The translations under genes and the position numbers were made by a program. From Prevotella melaninogenica ATCC 25845 (GTDB lineage: Bacteria; Bacteroidota; Bacteroidia; Bacteroidales; Bacteroidaceae): a DNA stretch of 64,000 bases. The stretch lies in contig NC_014370.1 of NCBI RefSeq assembly GCF_000144405.1, positions 625,501-689,500 of the forward strand. The letters are read 5' to 3'. How positions within the stretch are numbered: position 1 is the first letter of the stretch; every line of letters starts with the position of its first letter. The notes under the pieces were generated by a model. It was not told the origin of the DNA. It was given only the letters and a program-made list of their open reading frames with translations, and searched no databases. This document shows positions 35,967 to 45,805 of the stretch, in pieces.

Positions 35967-38900
35967 ATGAAAAAGAAGAAACAGATAGATTGCTTTCTAC
36001 CGTATAGTACAGCTGCAATGATGCAGTCGCTTGCTGCACAGTTGTACGAGTCAGGTGTGGTAAAGAATATATATACGTTAGCTGCAGATGTCCTGCCTAC
36101 TGAGGCACTGCCTCAGTACACCCATCACCTGCAGGCAGGCAGCTTGCTTTCCCTTGCTACTATGCGCCTTGTTTCAACAACAGCGGCAGCCGATTATGCT
36201 CTGCTTTATTTGAAGCAAGGACCTATCACGTTAGGTTATCATGCGCTTGAGCGTATGCTGCAGGTAGCTGAAGAGACTGGTGCAGCAATGGTTTATGCTG
36301 ACCATTACTCTGTGGAAGCTGGCAAGACGGTGAAGCATCCCGTTACAGACTATCAGTTGGGTAGTATCCGTGATGACTTTGATTTTGGTTCTGTTGTACT
36401 TCTTAAGACAGAGTGTCTAAAGAAGTATGCAGCGAAAGAGGTGGCAAAGGATTATCAGTTTGCAGGTTGGTACGACCTTCGTCTATTCTTAAGTCGTGAG
36501 GGAGAACTCTTTCATCTGAATGAATATCTCTATACAGAGGAAGAAGATGACCTACGTGCAAGTGGTGAGAAGCAGTTTGATTATGTGAATCCACGCAACC
36601 GTGAGGTACAGATTGAGATGGAGCAGGCAGCAACGGCACATCTCTCTGCTATCAAAGCCTTGGTTGATACAACGCAATATGTACAGCCTGACTTCTCTGG
36701 TGAGGCTTTTCCGGTAGAGGCATCGGTGGTAATTCCTGTCTTTAATCGTGAGAAGACGGTGCGCGATGCGGTCGTTTCTGCACTCTCGCAGAAGACAGAT
36801 TTTCCTTTTAACGTTATCGTTGTTGACAATCATTCGACAGATAGTACGACGGAGATTCTCTCTTCTTTGGCTGCAGATGAACGCCTTGTACATCTTATTC
36901 CTACACGTACAGACCTCGGTATAGGTGGCTGTTGGAACTATGCTATCAATGATGTGCATTGTGGTCGCTTTGCTGTTCAGTTGGATAGTGATGACCTTTA
37001 TTCTTCAGAGAACACCTTGCAGGCTATTGTCGATGCTTTCCACGAACAGAAAGCAGCGATGATAGTAGGCTCTTATCGTATGTGTGACTTCGATCTTAAT
37101 ACCCTTCCACCGGGCTTGATTAGTCATAATGAGTGGACGGAGGATAATGGTTGCAACAATGCCCTGCGTATCAACGGACTCGGTGCACCACGTGCTTTCT
37201 TCACTCCTTTGGTTCGTCAGCATCAATTCCCTAATACAAGTTATGGTGAAGACTATGCGATGGGCTTGGCTTTTAGTCGTCGTTTCCGTATCGGACGAAT
37301 CTATGATGAACTTTATCTGTGCCGTCGTTGGGGTGGAAATAGTGATGCCGTACTGAGCATTGATAAGGTAAATGCCAACAATCACTATAAAGATCAGCTG
37401 CGTACAGTTGAGATTCTTGCACGTCAAAAACAGAATCAAGACAGAGAGAAAGGGCTAACTGATTTTTTTCATAACCAGCTGAACCAATGGCAAGACGTTG
37501 CAAAACGTTTTGAAGAGTTGAAGGGTGTGCAGACGCGTGAGGTGGGTTCAGCCCTTGCGCAATTCAATCCTGCACGCTTAGTGAGTACAGGTGCAAAGAT
37601 TGATAAGGCTACGCTGGCTAAGCGCCCTTGCTTTCTTTGTGAAAAGAATCGCCCAGTAGAGCAGATTGTTCTGCCTTTTGGAGAAGGTTTTGATATCCTT
37701 GTCAACCCTTTCCCAATTCTCCCTGTTCATTTCACGATACCTTCTCGTCATCATCAACAGCAAGCAATAGCGGATAATTACGTACAGATACATCGCTTGC
37801 TAAGAGCTTATCCGCAGCTGATGGTGTTCTATAATGGTCCGAAGTGTGGGGCGAGTGCACCTGATCATCTCCACTTTCAGGCAGGAACAAGTGGTATTCT
37901 CCCTTTACAACGTGACTGGCAACGGCTTTACGAGACATCTGTCCCACTCTTAAAACTGAATGATACGGAGGGAATCTATGAGATAAAAGACTATATCTGT
38001 TCTGTTTTAGCTATCGTGAGTCATACAGGGAAGCACGATGTTGAGCTCTTCAGCCGTTTATATGAGTCACTTCCAATAAAGGAAGATGAGACTGAACCGA
38101 TGATGAATATTGTGGCTTGGCGCAGTGGGGAGGCGTTTATTTCAGTCGTATTCCCACGTGAGAAGCATCGCCCTGATTGTTATTCTGCTGATGGGGAGGC
38201 ACAGTGTCTGGTCAGTCCGGGTAGCTTGGATATGGCAGGATTGATGATATTGCCTCGTCAGAGCGACTTCGAAGGGATGACAGCAGAGCTTGCCAAGGCG
38301 ATTTTACGTGAGGTTTCACTGTCAGATGAGGCAATGAATGAAGTCGTGAAACGGATTCGCAATAAGGCAGTTGACCTCGCTTTCGATGATTGGAAGCACG
38401 AACCTATAGTTTCTGTAGGTATCGTTCGTGGCGACGAAATTCGTTTTCAGCTGAATGGTACTTATACAATAGGAAACAAAGAGGTGACAGGTAAGCAGAT
38501 TGTAAAGTTCAAAGACGGACAGATTTTGTGGGATTCTGCAGACTATACAGAACTTTGCTTTACCCCGCAAAATGATGATATATCCTTCACTTTGGAGGAT
38601 GTTACTATCGGTGTAGACTTCCATTGGGAGCGCAAAGAGGCACAAACCTTCCTCGGAAAGCTACGTTTTGTTGTCGATGGAGATAAACTTTTGGCTATTA
38701 ATGAACTACCTGTAGAGCGTTATTTAGCAAGTGTTATCTCAAGTGAGATGAGTGCTACCTCTTCGTTAGAGCTTTTGAAGGCACATGCTGTTATCTCTCG
38801 CAGTTGGCTTTTGGTACAGATGAGAAGACGAAAAGCCATTGAAATGGGTGTTCAGACAGCATCTGCACCAGTAAAAGTATCGGATGAAGAGGGTGTTGTA

Positions 38901-39713
38901 TGGTATGATAGCGATGCACATACCTTGTTTGATGTCTGTGCAGACGACCATTGTCAACGTTATCAGGGCATTACGAAGGCAACGAGTCCACATGTTGAAG
39001 AGGCAATAAAGGCTACTCGTGGGCAGTTGTTGATGAATGGAAAGGAAATTTGCGACGCTCGTTTCAGTAAGTGTTGCGGAGGTGTTTCGGAGGAATATGA
39101 ATACTGTTGGGACAATACTCATAAGCCCTACCTACTCTCTGTAGTAGATAATGCACCTTTGGGAACAGCCCCTACGATTGATCTCACTGATGAGAAGACG
39201 GCACAGGAGTGGATTCTGTCGTCTCCAGAGGCTTTTTGTAATACAAAGGATGCGGCAGTCTTGGGGCAGGTGCTTAATAACTACGATCAAGAAACACAAG
39301 ACTTTTATCGCTGGACAGTAGACTTCACACAGTCAGAACTTGCTGAGCTAATCCTTCGTAAGAGTGGTCTTGATTTCGGAGAGATTATTGACCTCCAACC
39401 TTTAGAGCGTGGTAAGAGTGGTCGTATCACGCGTTTGAAGATTGTAGGGACAAAGCTCACACGTATTATCGGTAAGGAATTAGAGATAAGACGTACGTTA
39501 AGTGAGAGCCATCTCTACAGTTCTGCTTTCGTGGTAGAACGTAGTGAGGTCGTGAATGGTGTCCCACAGCACTTCCGTCTTATTGGTGCAGGGTGGGGAC
39601 ATGGTGTTGGCTTGTGTCAGATTGGTGCTGCAGTAATGGGCGAGAAAGGCTATCGATATGACGAAATCCTCCAACATTATTACCAGACAGCAGCTATTGA
39701 AGCACAATACTAA
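35967..39713 (+). CDS. Multidomain GT2 / HIT-like (DUF4922) / SpoIID fusion protein
   Basis: The 1248-residue protein has no signal peptide. Residues 1-230 look like a degenerate glycosyltransferase fold. About 252-460 is a GT2 domain ([33 protein letters not shown], acidic QLDSDDLY at 338-345). About 540-800 is a DUF4922/HIT-like phosphorylase domain with [12 protein letters not shown] and a HxHxQ motif (HLHFQ, His634 and His636), recalling GDP-galactose phosphorylases. About 880-1248 is a SpoIID/LytB domain ([42 protein letters not shown]). SpoIID proteins act on denuded peptidoglycan glycan strands outside the membrane. Joining a nucleotide-sugar domain with a wall hydrolase is odd. The AmpG-like permease 14 bp downstream suggests cell-wall recycling. 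Confidence 0.85.
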   Translation: MKKKKQIDCFLPYSTAAMMQSLAAQLYESGVVKNIYTLAADVLPTEALPQYTHHLQAGSLLSLATMRLVSTTAAADYALLYLKQGPITLGYHALERMLQVAEETGAAMVYADHYSVEAGKTVKHPVTDYQLGSIRDDFDFGSVVLLKTECLKKYAAKEVAKDYQFAGWYDLRLFLSREGELFHLNEYLYTEEEDDLRASGEKQFDYVNPRNREVQIEMEQAATAHLSAIKALVDTTQYVQPDFSGEAFPVEASVVIPVFNREKTVRDAVVSALSQKTDFPFNVIVVDNHSTDSTTEILSSLAADERLVHLIPTRTDLGIGGCWNYAINDVHCGRFAVQLDSDDLYSSENTLQAIVDAFHEQKAAMIVGSYRMCDFDLNTLPPGLISHNEWTEDNGCNNALRINGLGAPRAFFTPLVRQHQFPNTSYGEDYAMGLAFSRRFRIGRIYDELYLCRRWGGNSDAVLSIDKVNANNHYKDQLRTVEILARQKQNQDREKGLTDFFHNQLNQWQDVAKRFEELKGVQTREVGSALAQFNPARLVSTGAKIDKATLAKRPCFLCEKNRPVEQIVLPFGEGFDILVNPFPILPVHFTIPSRHHQQQAIADNYVQIHRLLRAYPQLMVFYNGPKCGASAPDHLHFQAGTSGILPLQRDWQRLYETSVPLLKLNDTEGIYEIKDYICSVLAIVSHTGKHDVELFSRLYESLPIKEDETEPMMNIVAWRSGEAFISVVFPREKHRPDCYSADGEAQCLVSPGSLDMAGLMILPRQSDFEGMTAELAKAILREVSLSDEAMNEVVKRIRNKAVDLAFDDWKHEPIVSVGIVRGDEIRFQLNGTYTIGNKEVTGKQIVKFKDGQILWDSADYTELCFTPQNDDISFTLEDVTIGVDFHWERKEAQTFLGKLRFVVDGDKLLAINELPVERYLASVISSEMSATSSLELLKAHAVISRSWLLVQMRRRKAIEMGVQTASAPVKVSDEEGVVWYDSDAHTLFDVCADDHCQRYQGITKATSPHVEEAIKATRGQLLMNGKEICDARFSKCCGGVSEEYEYCWDNTHKPYLLSVVDNAPLGTAPTIDLTDEKTAQEWILSSPEAFCNTKDAAVLGQVLNNYDQETQDFYRWTVDFTQSELAELILRKSGLDFGEIIDLQPLERGKSGRITRLKIVGTKLTRIIGKELEIRRTLSESHLYSSAFVVERSEVVNGVPQHFRLIGAGWGHGVGLCQIGAAVMGEKGYRYDEILQHYYQTAAIEAQY

Positions 39714-39727
39714 TAAAGCATACGAAG

Positions 39728-41041
39728 ATGCACGAGGAACAGAAGATAATCAATGGAATTCCTATTGTTGACCAGTGGCGTAGCTATTGGCTCTGGCTTC
39801 CTACGCTCTATTTGACACGTGGACTACCGTATGTTATCTTGTTGATGACTTCATTAGTCTATTTCAACAGAATGGGCTTGTCGAATGGTGCTATCACGCT
39901 GACGACATCGTGGTTAATACTGCCCTTTATCCTCCGACCTTTGTTAGGTAGATTGGTCGTTGGCTATTGGAGTAAGTATGCATGGGTAATTCTGACAGAG
40001 TTTGTTATGGCACTGAGTCTTGGTGGATTGGCGTTTATGGCATCATCTGTTGATTGGTTTGAGTGGACAGTCTTCTTCTTAATGATAATCGCAACGATGG
40101 CTGCCTTGCATGATGTGGCTATCGAAAGACTGTATAAGCGTGAAACGGCCTTGCATAATCGTCCTGCTTTTATTGGTACGCGTGCCATTTCTTATATGCT
40201 TTCTATCATTGTGGGAAAGGCTATTCCTGTTACGATAGCAGGAAACTTAGAGGTTATTTATAGGACGGTAGCCCCTTCATGGGCAATTATTTTTAGGGTT
40301 CTGTCAGGCTTATTGACCTGTTTGATGCTACTTCATGCTATCATACTTCCCAAAGATAATATTCATGCGAACCTCCCTATATGGACAGGGGTGACACGTC
40401 AATGGTGGCATGATGTCAAGGCTGCCTTTGTCCGCCGTCCTCATTATGTGGCAAACTTGTGTTTCCTTTTTGCCTTTCTAATACCCGAAGGGATGTTTTT
40501 TAGAATAGCACCACTCTTCTTGATAGACCCAGGAAGTAATGCAGGATTAGCTCTTTCACCACAGGAGTTAGGATTAGTCTTGGGAACAGTGGGTACGTTC
40601 TCGTTAATTGGAGGAAGTGCCTTAGGTGCTAATTTGGTACGTCGTGACGGCTTGAAGCGTTGGTTGTGGCTGTTTGTTATAGCCTTGACCTTGCCAAAGT
40701 TTGTCTTTGTTTATCTCAGTTATTACTTTGTCTCCACCTTATCAATTATCAATTTGTGTGTGATTATCGAACAGTTTGGAGCAGGTTTGGGATTAACGTT
40801 TTATGTTGTATGGCTCGCTCATTGTACAAAAGGGGAGCACTCCACATTTACTTATTCAATAGGTACGGCAATAACAGCCTTCTCGTTGGTGATGACAGGA
40901 TGGTTTACAGGTTTCTTGCAGGAGTATGTGGGCTATCGTCTATTCTTCCTTCTTGTGGCAATGTTGGGTGTTATCAGTTTTATAGTGACCTACTTTCTCC
41001 CTGTAACAAAGGAGATAGGAAAACGAAAAAGGATGGTTTAA
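39728..41041 (+). CDS. MFS permease, AmpG-like
   Basis: The 437-residue protein has about 12 hydrophobic helices. The N-terminus LTRGLPYVILLMTSLVYFNR followed by SWLILPFILRPLLGRLVVGY has the layout of the AmpG/PAT branch of the MFS, where the first loop reads P-L-x-D-R. AmpG imports anhydro-muropeptides for recycling and, in some bacteria, links this to beta-lactamase control. The substrate here is inferred only from weak similarity and from the coupled upstream SpoIID fusion. It overlaps no other gene and is probably the second gene of a two-gene operon. Confidence 0.7.
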   Translation: MHEEQKIINGIPIVDQWRSYWLWLPTLYLTRGLPYVILLMTSLVYFNRMGLSNGAITLTTSWLILPFILRPLLGRLVVGYWSKYAWVILTEFVMALSLGGLAFMASSVDWFEWTVFFLMIIATMAALHDVAIERLYKRETALHNRPAFIGTRAISYMLSIIVGKAIPVTIAGNLEVIYRTVAPSWAIIFRVLSGLLTCLMLLHAIILPKDNIHANLPIWTGVTRQWWHDVKAAFVRRPHYVANLCFLFAFLIPEGMFFRIAPLFLIDPGSNAGLALSPQELGLVLGTVGTFSLIGGSALGANLVRRDGLKRWLWLFVIALTLPKFVFVYLSYYFVSTLSIINLCVIIEQFGAGLGLTFYVVWLAHCTKGEHSTFTYSIGTAITAFSLVMTGWFTGFLQEYVGYRLFFLLVAMLGVISFIVTYFLPVTKEIGKRKRMV

Positions 41042-41111
41042 ATCCATTTAAAACGACAGTTCTGATGTTTTGTTTTCAGCCGTTAACCTTTATAAAAAAG
41101 TCATGATTTTA

Positions 41112-41142
41112 TTTGTACCTCACGAAAAATGTTGTACTTTCG
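41112..41142 (+). promoter_or_regulatory. Promoter of the M48 peptidase gene
   Basis: TTTG (41112-41115), 19 bp and TACTTTCG (41135-41142), a one-base variant of TAnnTTTG, 33 bp before the start. Confidence 0.6.
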
Positions 41143-41174
41143 CAAATAGATAGTTATAAAAAACAGTAAATAAA

Positions 41175-42074
41175 ATGAAGATTAAGTATTTCTTAATGGC
41201 AGCTGTTGTCGCTTTGATGACAGCCTGTGGTACGGCTTCTAAAGTTCCATTAACGGGTCGTACACATCGTATCAGTATTTCTGATGCGCAGCTTCTTAGC
41301 CTTAGTAATCAGGAATATACAAAGTTTATGGCATCAGCAAAACGTTCTACTGATGCAAAGAATACTGCTATGGTTCAGCGTGTAGGTCGCAACCTTGCCA
41401 ATGCGGTGGAGACTTACTTACGTAATAATGGTTATGCTAATGAGATTAATAACTTCAAGTGGGAGTTTAATCTTGTTCAAGACAAGCAGGCTAACGCTTT
41501 TTGTATGCCTGGAGGTAAGATTGTTGTTTACGAAGGATTATTGCCTTACACACAGAATGAGGCAAGTCTGGCAATCGTTTTAGGTCATGAGATTGCGCAT
41601 GCTGTAGCTAAGCACAGTGCTGAGCAGATTACAAAGCAGATGAATCAGCAGATGGGAACCAATATATTGGGTACTGTCTTGAACTCTACTGTTGGTAGTG
41701 GAGTAGGCGACATCGCTTCACAGGTAGCGGGAGGATACTTCTCTTTCCGTAACTTGAAGTACAGTCGCGATAATGAAAGTGAGGCTGACTACATGGGACT
41801 TATCTTTGCTGCGATGGCTGGATATGACCCTGCGAATGCCGTAACATTCTGGCAACGAATGGCTGCAGCAACGAATAGTAGCCGTTCTGAGATTCTGAGC
41901 GACCACCCTTCAGATGCTCGTCGTATTGAGAATATCAAGAAGTGGCTGCCAGAGGCAGAGAAATATTATCGTGGTCGTGGCTCTAATCGTGTTTCTTCTA
42001 CGGGATATTCACAGTCATCAAGAACATTGCATATAGGTGGTTCTTCGTCTTCTAAACGTTCAAACAGACGTTGA
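41175..42074 (+). CDS. M48-family zinc metallopeptidase lipoprotein (LoiP/YggG-like)
   Basis: The 299-residue lipoprotein has lipobox LMTAC (Cys18). The M48 zinc motif HExxH is in LAIVLGHEIAHAVAKHSAEQ, and the third ligand Glu lies in the downstream RDNESEADYMGLIFAAMAGY. The preceding ANAFCMPGGKIVVYEGLLPY is typical. Family members (LoiP, BepA) degrade damaged or misassembled outer-membrane proteins in the periplasm. The Ser/Arg-rich C-terminus (SSSSKRSNRR) is low complexity. It appears monocistronic. Confidence 0.93.
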   Translation: MKIKYFLMAAVVALMTACGTASKVPLTGRTHRISISDAQLLSLSNQEYTKFMASAKRSTDAKNTAMVQRVGRNLANAVETYLRNNGYANEINNFKWEFNLVQDKQANAFCMPGGKIVVYEGLLPYTQNEASLAIVLGHEIAHAVAKHSAEQITKQMNQQMGTNILGTVLNSTVGSGVGDIASQVAGGYFSFRNLKYSRDNESEADYMGLIFAAMAGYDPANAVTFWQRMAAATNSSRSEILSDHPSDARRIENIKKWLPEAEKYYRGRGSNRVSSTGYSQSSRTLHIGGSSSSKRSNRR

Positions 42075-42324
42075 TAATTTGAACGAGCATCATTTTATGA
42101 TATTTTATTACGGCTATTTACCTTTTCAAGAACGAAGGCACATAGCCGTAATTTTTATATAGTCAATACTGTTTGATAAAAAATGTAATGACATTCTTTA
42201 GCATATGAAATTTCTATCAAATAAACTTAGTCGTTTTAGGCTCTGAAAAGTAATATTCTTCTGACCGAACAAGTCGTGCTGTTTTATGCTTGAATAACTC
42301 CCTTTTGACGGTATATTATAAGCT
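42075..42324. other. Intergenic region after the M48 gene
   Basis: TACGGCTATTTACC (42110) and CATAGCCGTAATTTTTATA (42141) can form a stem TACGGCTAT/ATAGCCGTA followed by T-rich sequence, a likely terminator of the M48 gene. Nothing else is recognised up to the family B array at 42325. Confidence 0.55.
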
Positions 42325-42412
42325 GATGAATACTCCGCACCATTGGTGCTAAGCACTAACACGACATGTGCTAAGCATCAGCACGTCATGTGCTAAGCAC
42401 AAATACGTTGGT
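42325..42412 (+). repeat. Family B array, locus 1 (22-bp units)
   Basis: Three exact 22-bp units start GTGCTAAGCA at 42347, 42369 and 42391. They are preceded by a partial unit ending CCGCACCATTG (42325-42346). Each unit splits into two 11-bp halves, GTGCTAAGCAC (itself a dyad) and a CACG-containing half. Between it and the next gene only a promoter is seen. Confidence 0.85.
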
Positions 42413-42590
42413 CGGATATCTGTAGATACGAGCACAATGGTCATCTTCAAGAATATCAAAAGCCACTAACGGCTAATTTATGCGAAATGTTTATTAGGCG
42501 TTATGATTCGTATTATATTGTCATCTTGCAAAGAAATACTTTTCTGATAGTGGTAAGTAGCTGTTATAGTGTTATTTTTTCATTGAAAGA

Positions 42591-42622
42591 TTTGATAGAA
42601 TCATCTTTTTTTATTATCTTTA
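42591..42622 (+). promoter_or_regulatory. Promoter of the NfeD-SPFH genes
   Basis: TTTG (42591-42594), 20 bp and TATCTTTA (42615-42622), close to consensus, 25 bp before the NfeD start. Confidence 0.55.
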
Positions 42623-42647
42623 CAAGCGAATTTAAACCTTTATAGCT

Positions 42648-43097
42648 ATGATGGATTATCTGATACAAAACCTGTGGTTAACATGGTTGTTAGTGGGTCT
42701 TGTTTGTCTGATTTTAGAGATGATGAACGGAGATTTCTACATTATGTGTTTTGCAATAGGCAGTTTCTGTGCTTCACTTGCTTCTGCATTTACGGATAGC
42801 ATAGTTGTTCACGTGATAGTCTTTGTCATTTTCTCGGTATTGAGTATATTCTTAGTACGACCGATTGCGCTTAAATATCTTCATCAAGGTGCAGATAAAA
42901 GATTAAGTAATGCTGAAGCATTGATTGGTCGTGAAGGAAAGGTAACAGATACGATTGAGGCTGGTGGATACGGCAGAGTAAAGGTAGACGGTGACTCATG
43001 GAAGGCGCAGTCTGTTGATGGAATGGAAATCGATTCGGGTGCTGCTGTGCGTATTTTACGACTTGACTCTATTATCGCAACGGTCGAACGTTGTTAA
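42648..43097 (+). CDS. NfeD-like membrane protein
   Basis: The 149-residue protein has hydrophobic helices at about 8-26, 30-50 and 55-72 (LWLTWLLVGLVCLILEMM, VHVIVFVIFSVLSIFLVRPI). A C-terminal OB-fold domain follows (EALIGREGKVTDTIEAGGYG, GRVKVDGDSWKAQSVDG), the short NfeD form. NfeD proteins pair with SPFH/stomatin proteins, here encoded 97 bp downstream, and are thought to organise membrane microdomains or quality control. No protease domain is fused. Confidence 0.9.
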   Translation: MMDYLIQNLWLTWLLVGLVCLILEMMNGDFYIMCFAIGSFCASLASAFTDSIVVHVIVFVIFSVLSIFLVRPIALKYLHQGADKRLSNAEALIGREGKVTDTIEAGGYGRVKVDGDSWKAQSVDGMEIDSGAAVRILRLDSIIATVERC

Positions 43098-43194
43098 ACA
43101 GTAATCTGAAAATAATTAAATAACAAATAATAACCTTCGGTTTCTTGCCTCATTAAGATAATAAAATACTTAGGGTGGGAAATTAAAAACTTTA

Positions 43195-44148
43195 ATGCTT
43201 ATGGATATAATAGCTTATGTGCTGATTGCATTTGTTGTGTTAGCACTCGTTTTTGCTAAGATGTCAATCGTGATTATCTCACAGAGTGAGACAAAGATTA
43301 TCGAACGTCTTGGTAAGTATTATGCAACCCTTCAACCAGGTATCAATATTATTATCCCTTTTATTGACCATGCAAAGGATATTGTGGCATTGCGTGCAGG
43401 ACGTTATACTTATACAAACTCAATTGACTTGCGTGAGCAGGTGTACGACTTTGATCGCCAGAATGTGATTACAAAGGATAATATTCAGATGCAGATAAAT
43501 GCACTGCTTTATTTCCAAATTATCGATCCATTCAAGGCTGTGTATGAGATTAATAACTTGCCAAATGCTATTGAGAAGTTGACACAGACTACACTTCGTA
43601 ATATCATAGGTGAGATGGAACTTGACCAAACACTGACTTCTCGTGATACGATTAATACTAAATTGCGTGCCGTTCTTGATGATGCTACAAATAAGTGGGG
43701 TATCAAGGTGAACCGTGTTGAGCTTCAGGATATTACTCCTCCAGCAAGTGTTTCTGAGGCAATGGAGAAGCAGATGCAGGCAGAACGTAACAAACGAGCA
43801 ACTATTCTTACCAGTGAAGGACAGAAGCAGTCAGCTATTCTCCAGTCTGAAGGTGAGAAACAAGCAGCTATCAACCGAGCTGAAGCTAACAAACAGCAGC
43901 AGATTTTGATTGCAGAAGGTGAGGCACAAGCTCGCATTCGTAAGGCTGAAGCTGAGGCTATTGCCATTCAGAAGATTACAGATGCTGTTGGTCAGAGTAC
44001 GAATCCAGCAAACTATCTTATTGCACAGAAGTACATTCAGATGCTTACAGAACTCGCACAGAATAACAATCAGAAGACTGTTTATCTCCCATTTGAGGCA
44101 AGTAATCTCATGGGTTCTATCGGTGGGATTAAGGATATGTTTAAGTAA
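43195..44148 (+). CDS. SPFH/band-7 membrane protein (stomatin/QmcA-like)
   Basis: The 317-residue protein has an N-terminal membrane anchor (IIAYVLIAFVVLALVFA). The band-7 domain (about 25-190) includes VIISQSETKIIERLGKYYAT, LQPGINIIIPFIDH and VELQDITPPASVSEAMEKQM. A long Ala/Glu/Gln coiled coil (about 205-270) follows, ending in a stomatin-type tail. Such proteins oligomerise into membrane scaffolds or cages. The NfeD partner precedes it. The start could be 43195 or 43201 (second Met), which does not change the domain picture. Confidence 0.93.
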   Translation: MLMDIIAYVLIAFVVLALVFAKMSIVIISQSETKIIERLGKYYATLQPGINIIIPFIDHAKDIVALRAGRYTYTNSIDLREQVYDFDRQNVITKDNIQMQINALLYFQIIDPFKAVYEINNLPNAIEKLTQTTLRNIIGEMELDQTLTSRDTINTKLRAVLDDATNKWGIKVNRVELQDITPPASVSEAMEKQMQAERNKRATILTSEGQKQSAILQSEGEKQAAINRAEANKQQQILIAEGEAQARIRKAEAEAIAIQKITDAVGQSTNPANYLIAQKYIQMLTELAQNNNQKTVYLPFEASNLMGSIGGIKDMFK

Positions 44149-44207
44149 TGCTTCTCTTAAGCATCGCTTTTGCTGCGAATAATTAAATATAAACACTAAA
44201 ATAGATG

Positions 44208-44253
44208 ACTACTCCGTAAGCTTCTCTTGCTATAAAGGGACTTACGGAGTGGG
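44208..44253 (+). other. Hairpin just upstream of the WecB-like gene
   Basis: ACTCCGTAAG (44211-44220) pairs perfectly with CTTACGGAGT (44241-44250), 12 bp before the next start codon. It could terminate the SPFH transcript or structure the 5' leader of the next mRNA. No clear T-run follows. Confidence 0.6.
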
Positions 44254-44264
44254 TCTTTGAAGAA

Positions 44265-45389
44265 ATGAAAAAACTTTGTATCTTTTGTGGTGCACGTCCT
44301 AACTTTATAAAGGTAGCACCAATCATCAGGGTAATCAATAGACTTTCTGAGGAGAATAGTTCTCATAAGGTTTCTTATTCATTGGTTTATGCAGGTAGTG
44401 AGAATGATCCTACACTCGAAGATCAGCTCTTTGATAATCTCTCTATTCGCAGACCAGATGTTTATCTTGGTGTTGAATGTGAGAACTTGAATGAACTTAC
44501 AGGTCAGGTGATGTCTAAGTTTGAGAAGTATCTACAAGAGAATCCATCTGATGTGGTTATCGTTGTGGACGATCTTGCTTCTACAATGGCGGCTGCTATT
44601 GTGACAAAGAAGCAGGCAATCACCCTTGCGCATATTGCAGCTGGTACTCGTTCATTTGATATAACGATGCCTAAGGAAATCAATCGCTTGGTAATTGACG
44701 GTCTTTCTGATATACTTTTTACAGCCGGATTTAGCAACAACAGCATTGCTAACAAGGAAGGAGCAGAGTTGTCAAAGGTTTATATGGTGGGTAATATTCT
44801 CATTGATAATATCCGCTATGATCGTGAGCGTATTGAGGGTATGAGGCTTTCGGACATTGACGAGTTGGCAGGTTTACCTTTGAAAGAGGGTAACTATCTT
44901 GTCTTTACATTGAACCGTAAGGCGTTGTTGGCTGATCAAGACAATCTTGAACGAATGTTACACGTGTTGAGTGAGACAGCAGGTGATACCCCTATTATTG
45001 CTCCTCTTCGCGACTCAGCAGTGCAGGTTATCATGGCACTTAGCTTGAAGAAGAACATCAAACTCCATAACCTCCATATCGTAAAACCATTGGGTTATCT
45101 TGAATTTGCTTATCTTACAGCTCACGCTAAGGGTATCATTACTGACTCTGGTAATGTTGCAGAGGAAGCAACATTCAATGGTGTACCATGTATTACGCTT
45201 AATAGCTATACTGAACACATTGAGACTGCAAAGGTAGGTTCTAACGTTTTGGTTGGTGAAGACCCAGAACTGCTCCGTTCTTCATTGAGTGATATGGTTG
45301 CAGGAACATGGAAGAAGTGTGGTGTACCTGAACGTTGGGATGGCCGTTCAGCTGAACGTGTTGTTCAAATCCTACTCGAACGTCATTAA
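44265..45389 (+). CDS. UDP-N-acetylglucosamine 2-epimerase-like protein (divergent WecB)
   Basis: The 374-residue protein has the length and fold motifs of the non-hydrolysing 2-epimerases that make UDP-ManNAc for surface polysaccharides: CIFCGARPNFIKVAPIIRVI at the start, the PKEINR motif and the C-terminal DSGNVAEEATFNGVPCITLN. Two usual catalytic motifs are altered. The HxEAGxR motif reads HIAAGTR (Glu to Ala), and the HRREN motif reads LNRKALL (His to Asn). It may therefore be a non-canonical or inactive epimerase, or bind another UDP-sugar. No polysaccharide gene cluster surrounds it. The gene starts 117 bp after SPFH with a hairpin between. Confidence 0.8.
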   Translation: MKKLCIFCGARPNFIKVAPIIRVINRLSEENSSHKVSYSLVYAGSENDPTLEDQLFDNLSIRRPDVYLGVECENLNELTGQVMSKFEKYLQENPSDVVIVVDDLASTMAAAIVTKKQAITLAHIAAGTRSFDITMPKEINRLVIDGLSDILFTAGFSNNSIANKEGAELSKVYMVGNILIDNIRYDRERIEGMRLSDIDELAGLPLKEGNYLVFTLNRKALLADQDNLERMLHVLSETAGDTPIIAPLRDSAVQVIMALSLKKNIKLHNLHIVKPLGYLEFAYLTAHAKGIITDSGNVAEEATFNGVPCITLNSYTEHIETAKVGSNVLVGEDPELLRSSLSDMVAGTWKKCGVPERWDGRSAERVVQILLERH

Positions 45390-45431
45390 TTCGCATTTAT
45401 ATTGAGAGGGGCTTTAACGCTCTTAATGTAG

Positions 45432-45494
45432 GGACAGATATTCTTGTTGTTCGCTATTATTATAGAATAGTCGGACAATAGAGGATATCTGTCC
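45432..45494. other. Long fold-back sequence after the WecB-like gene
   Basis: GGACAGATAT (45432-45441) is perfectly complementary to ATATCTGTCC (45485-45494). The inner arms GTTCGCTATT and AATAGTCGGAC also pair imperfectly around 45448-45474, giving a stem of about 25 bp. It could be a terminator or small structured RNA. Confidence 0.6.
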
Positions 45495-45585
45495 TTATTG
45501 TTTCTATAGGATAAAAGTGCAAAAGACTAAATGTTGCTTTTATGTATGCAGTATTAAGTAATTAGGTTAGTAAGAGATTGTGCGG

Positions 45586-45651
45586 TAATTAGTGCTTAGC
45601 ACCATTGGTGTTTACCACCAGCACGATATGTGCGGAGTACTAACACGTCGG
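45586..45651 (+). repeat. Family B array, locus 2 (22-bp units)
   Basis: Units lie at 45586-45607 (ending GTGCTTAGCACCATTG), 45608-45629 (GTGTTTACCACCAGCACG...) and 45630-45651 (GTGCGGAGTACTAACACG...). CACCATTGGTG at 45600-45610 matches loci 1 and 3. Confidence 0.8.
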
Positions 45652-45805
45652 CTGAAGGTGGGAGGATAGGGTTATTATGGTTATCATTACGAAAATAGTA
45701 TGACGTTAATGATGAATATATTATGATGTTAATGCTTACCTAATATTGGAGTTGTTTGCCAGGTATATGTATTTCTTAACCCAAGAATTCCTCCTTTCCA
45801 GTATT

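Noticed and set aside
35719-36039. N-terminal extension of the small coiled-coil protein
   Set aside because: AT-rich low-complexity translation that crosses two promoters and the start of the divergent fusion gene.
36403-39707. Several long antisense frames inside the GT2/HIT/SpoIID fusion gene
   Set aside because: The plus-strand frame carries clear domain motifs over its whole length; the antisense frames have no motifs or upstream signals.
42075-42647. tRNA or riboswitch in the larger intergenic gaps
   Set aside because: No cloverleaf, T-loop GTTCRANYC in context, or known riboswitch core was found by eye in this or the other long gaps.
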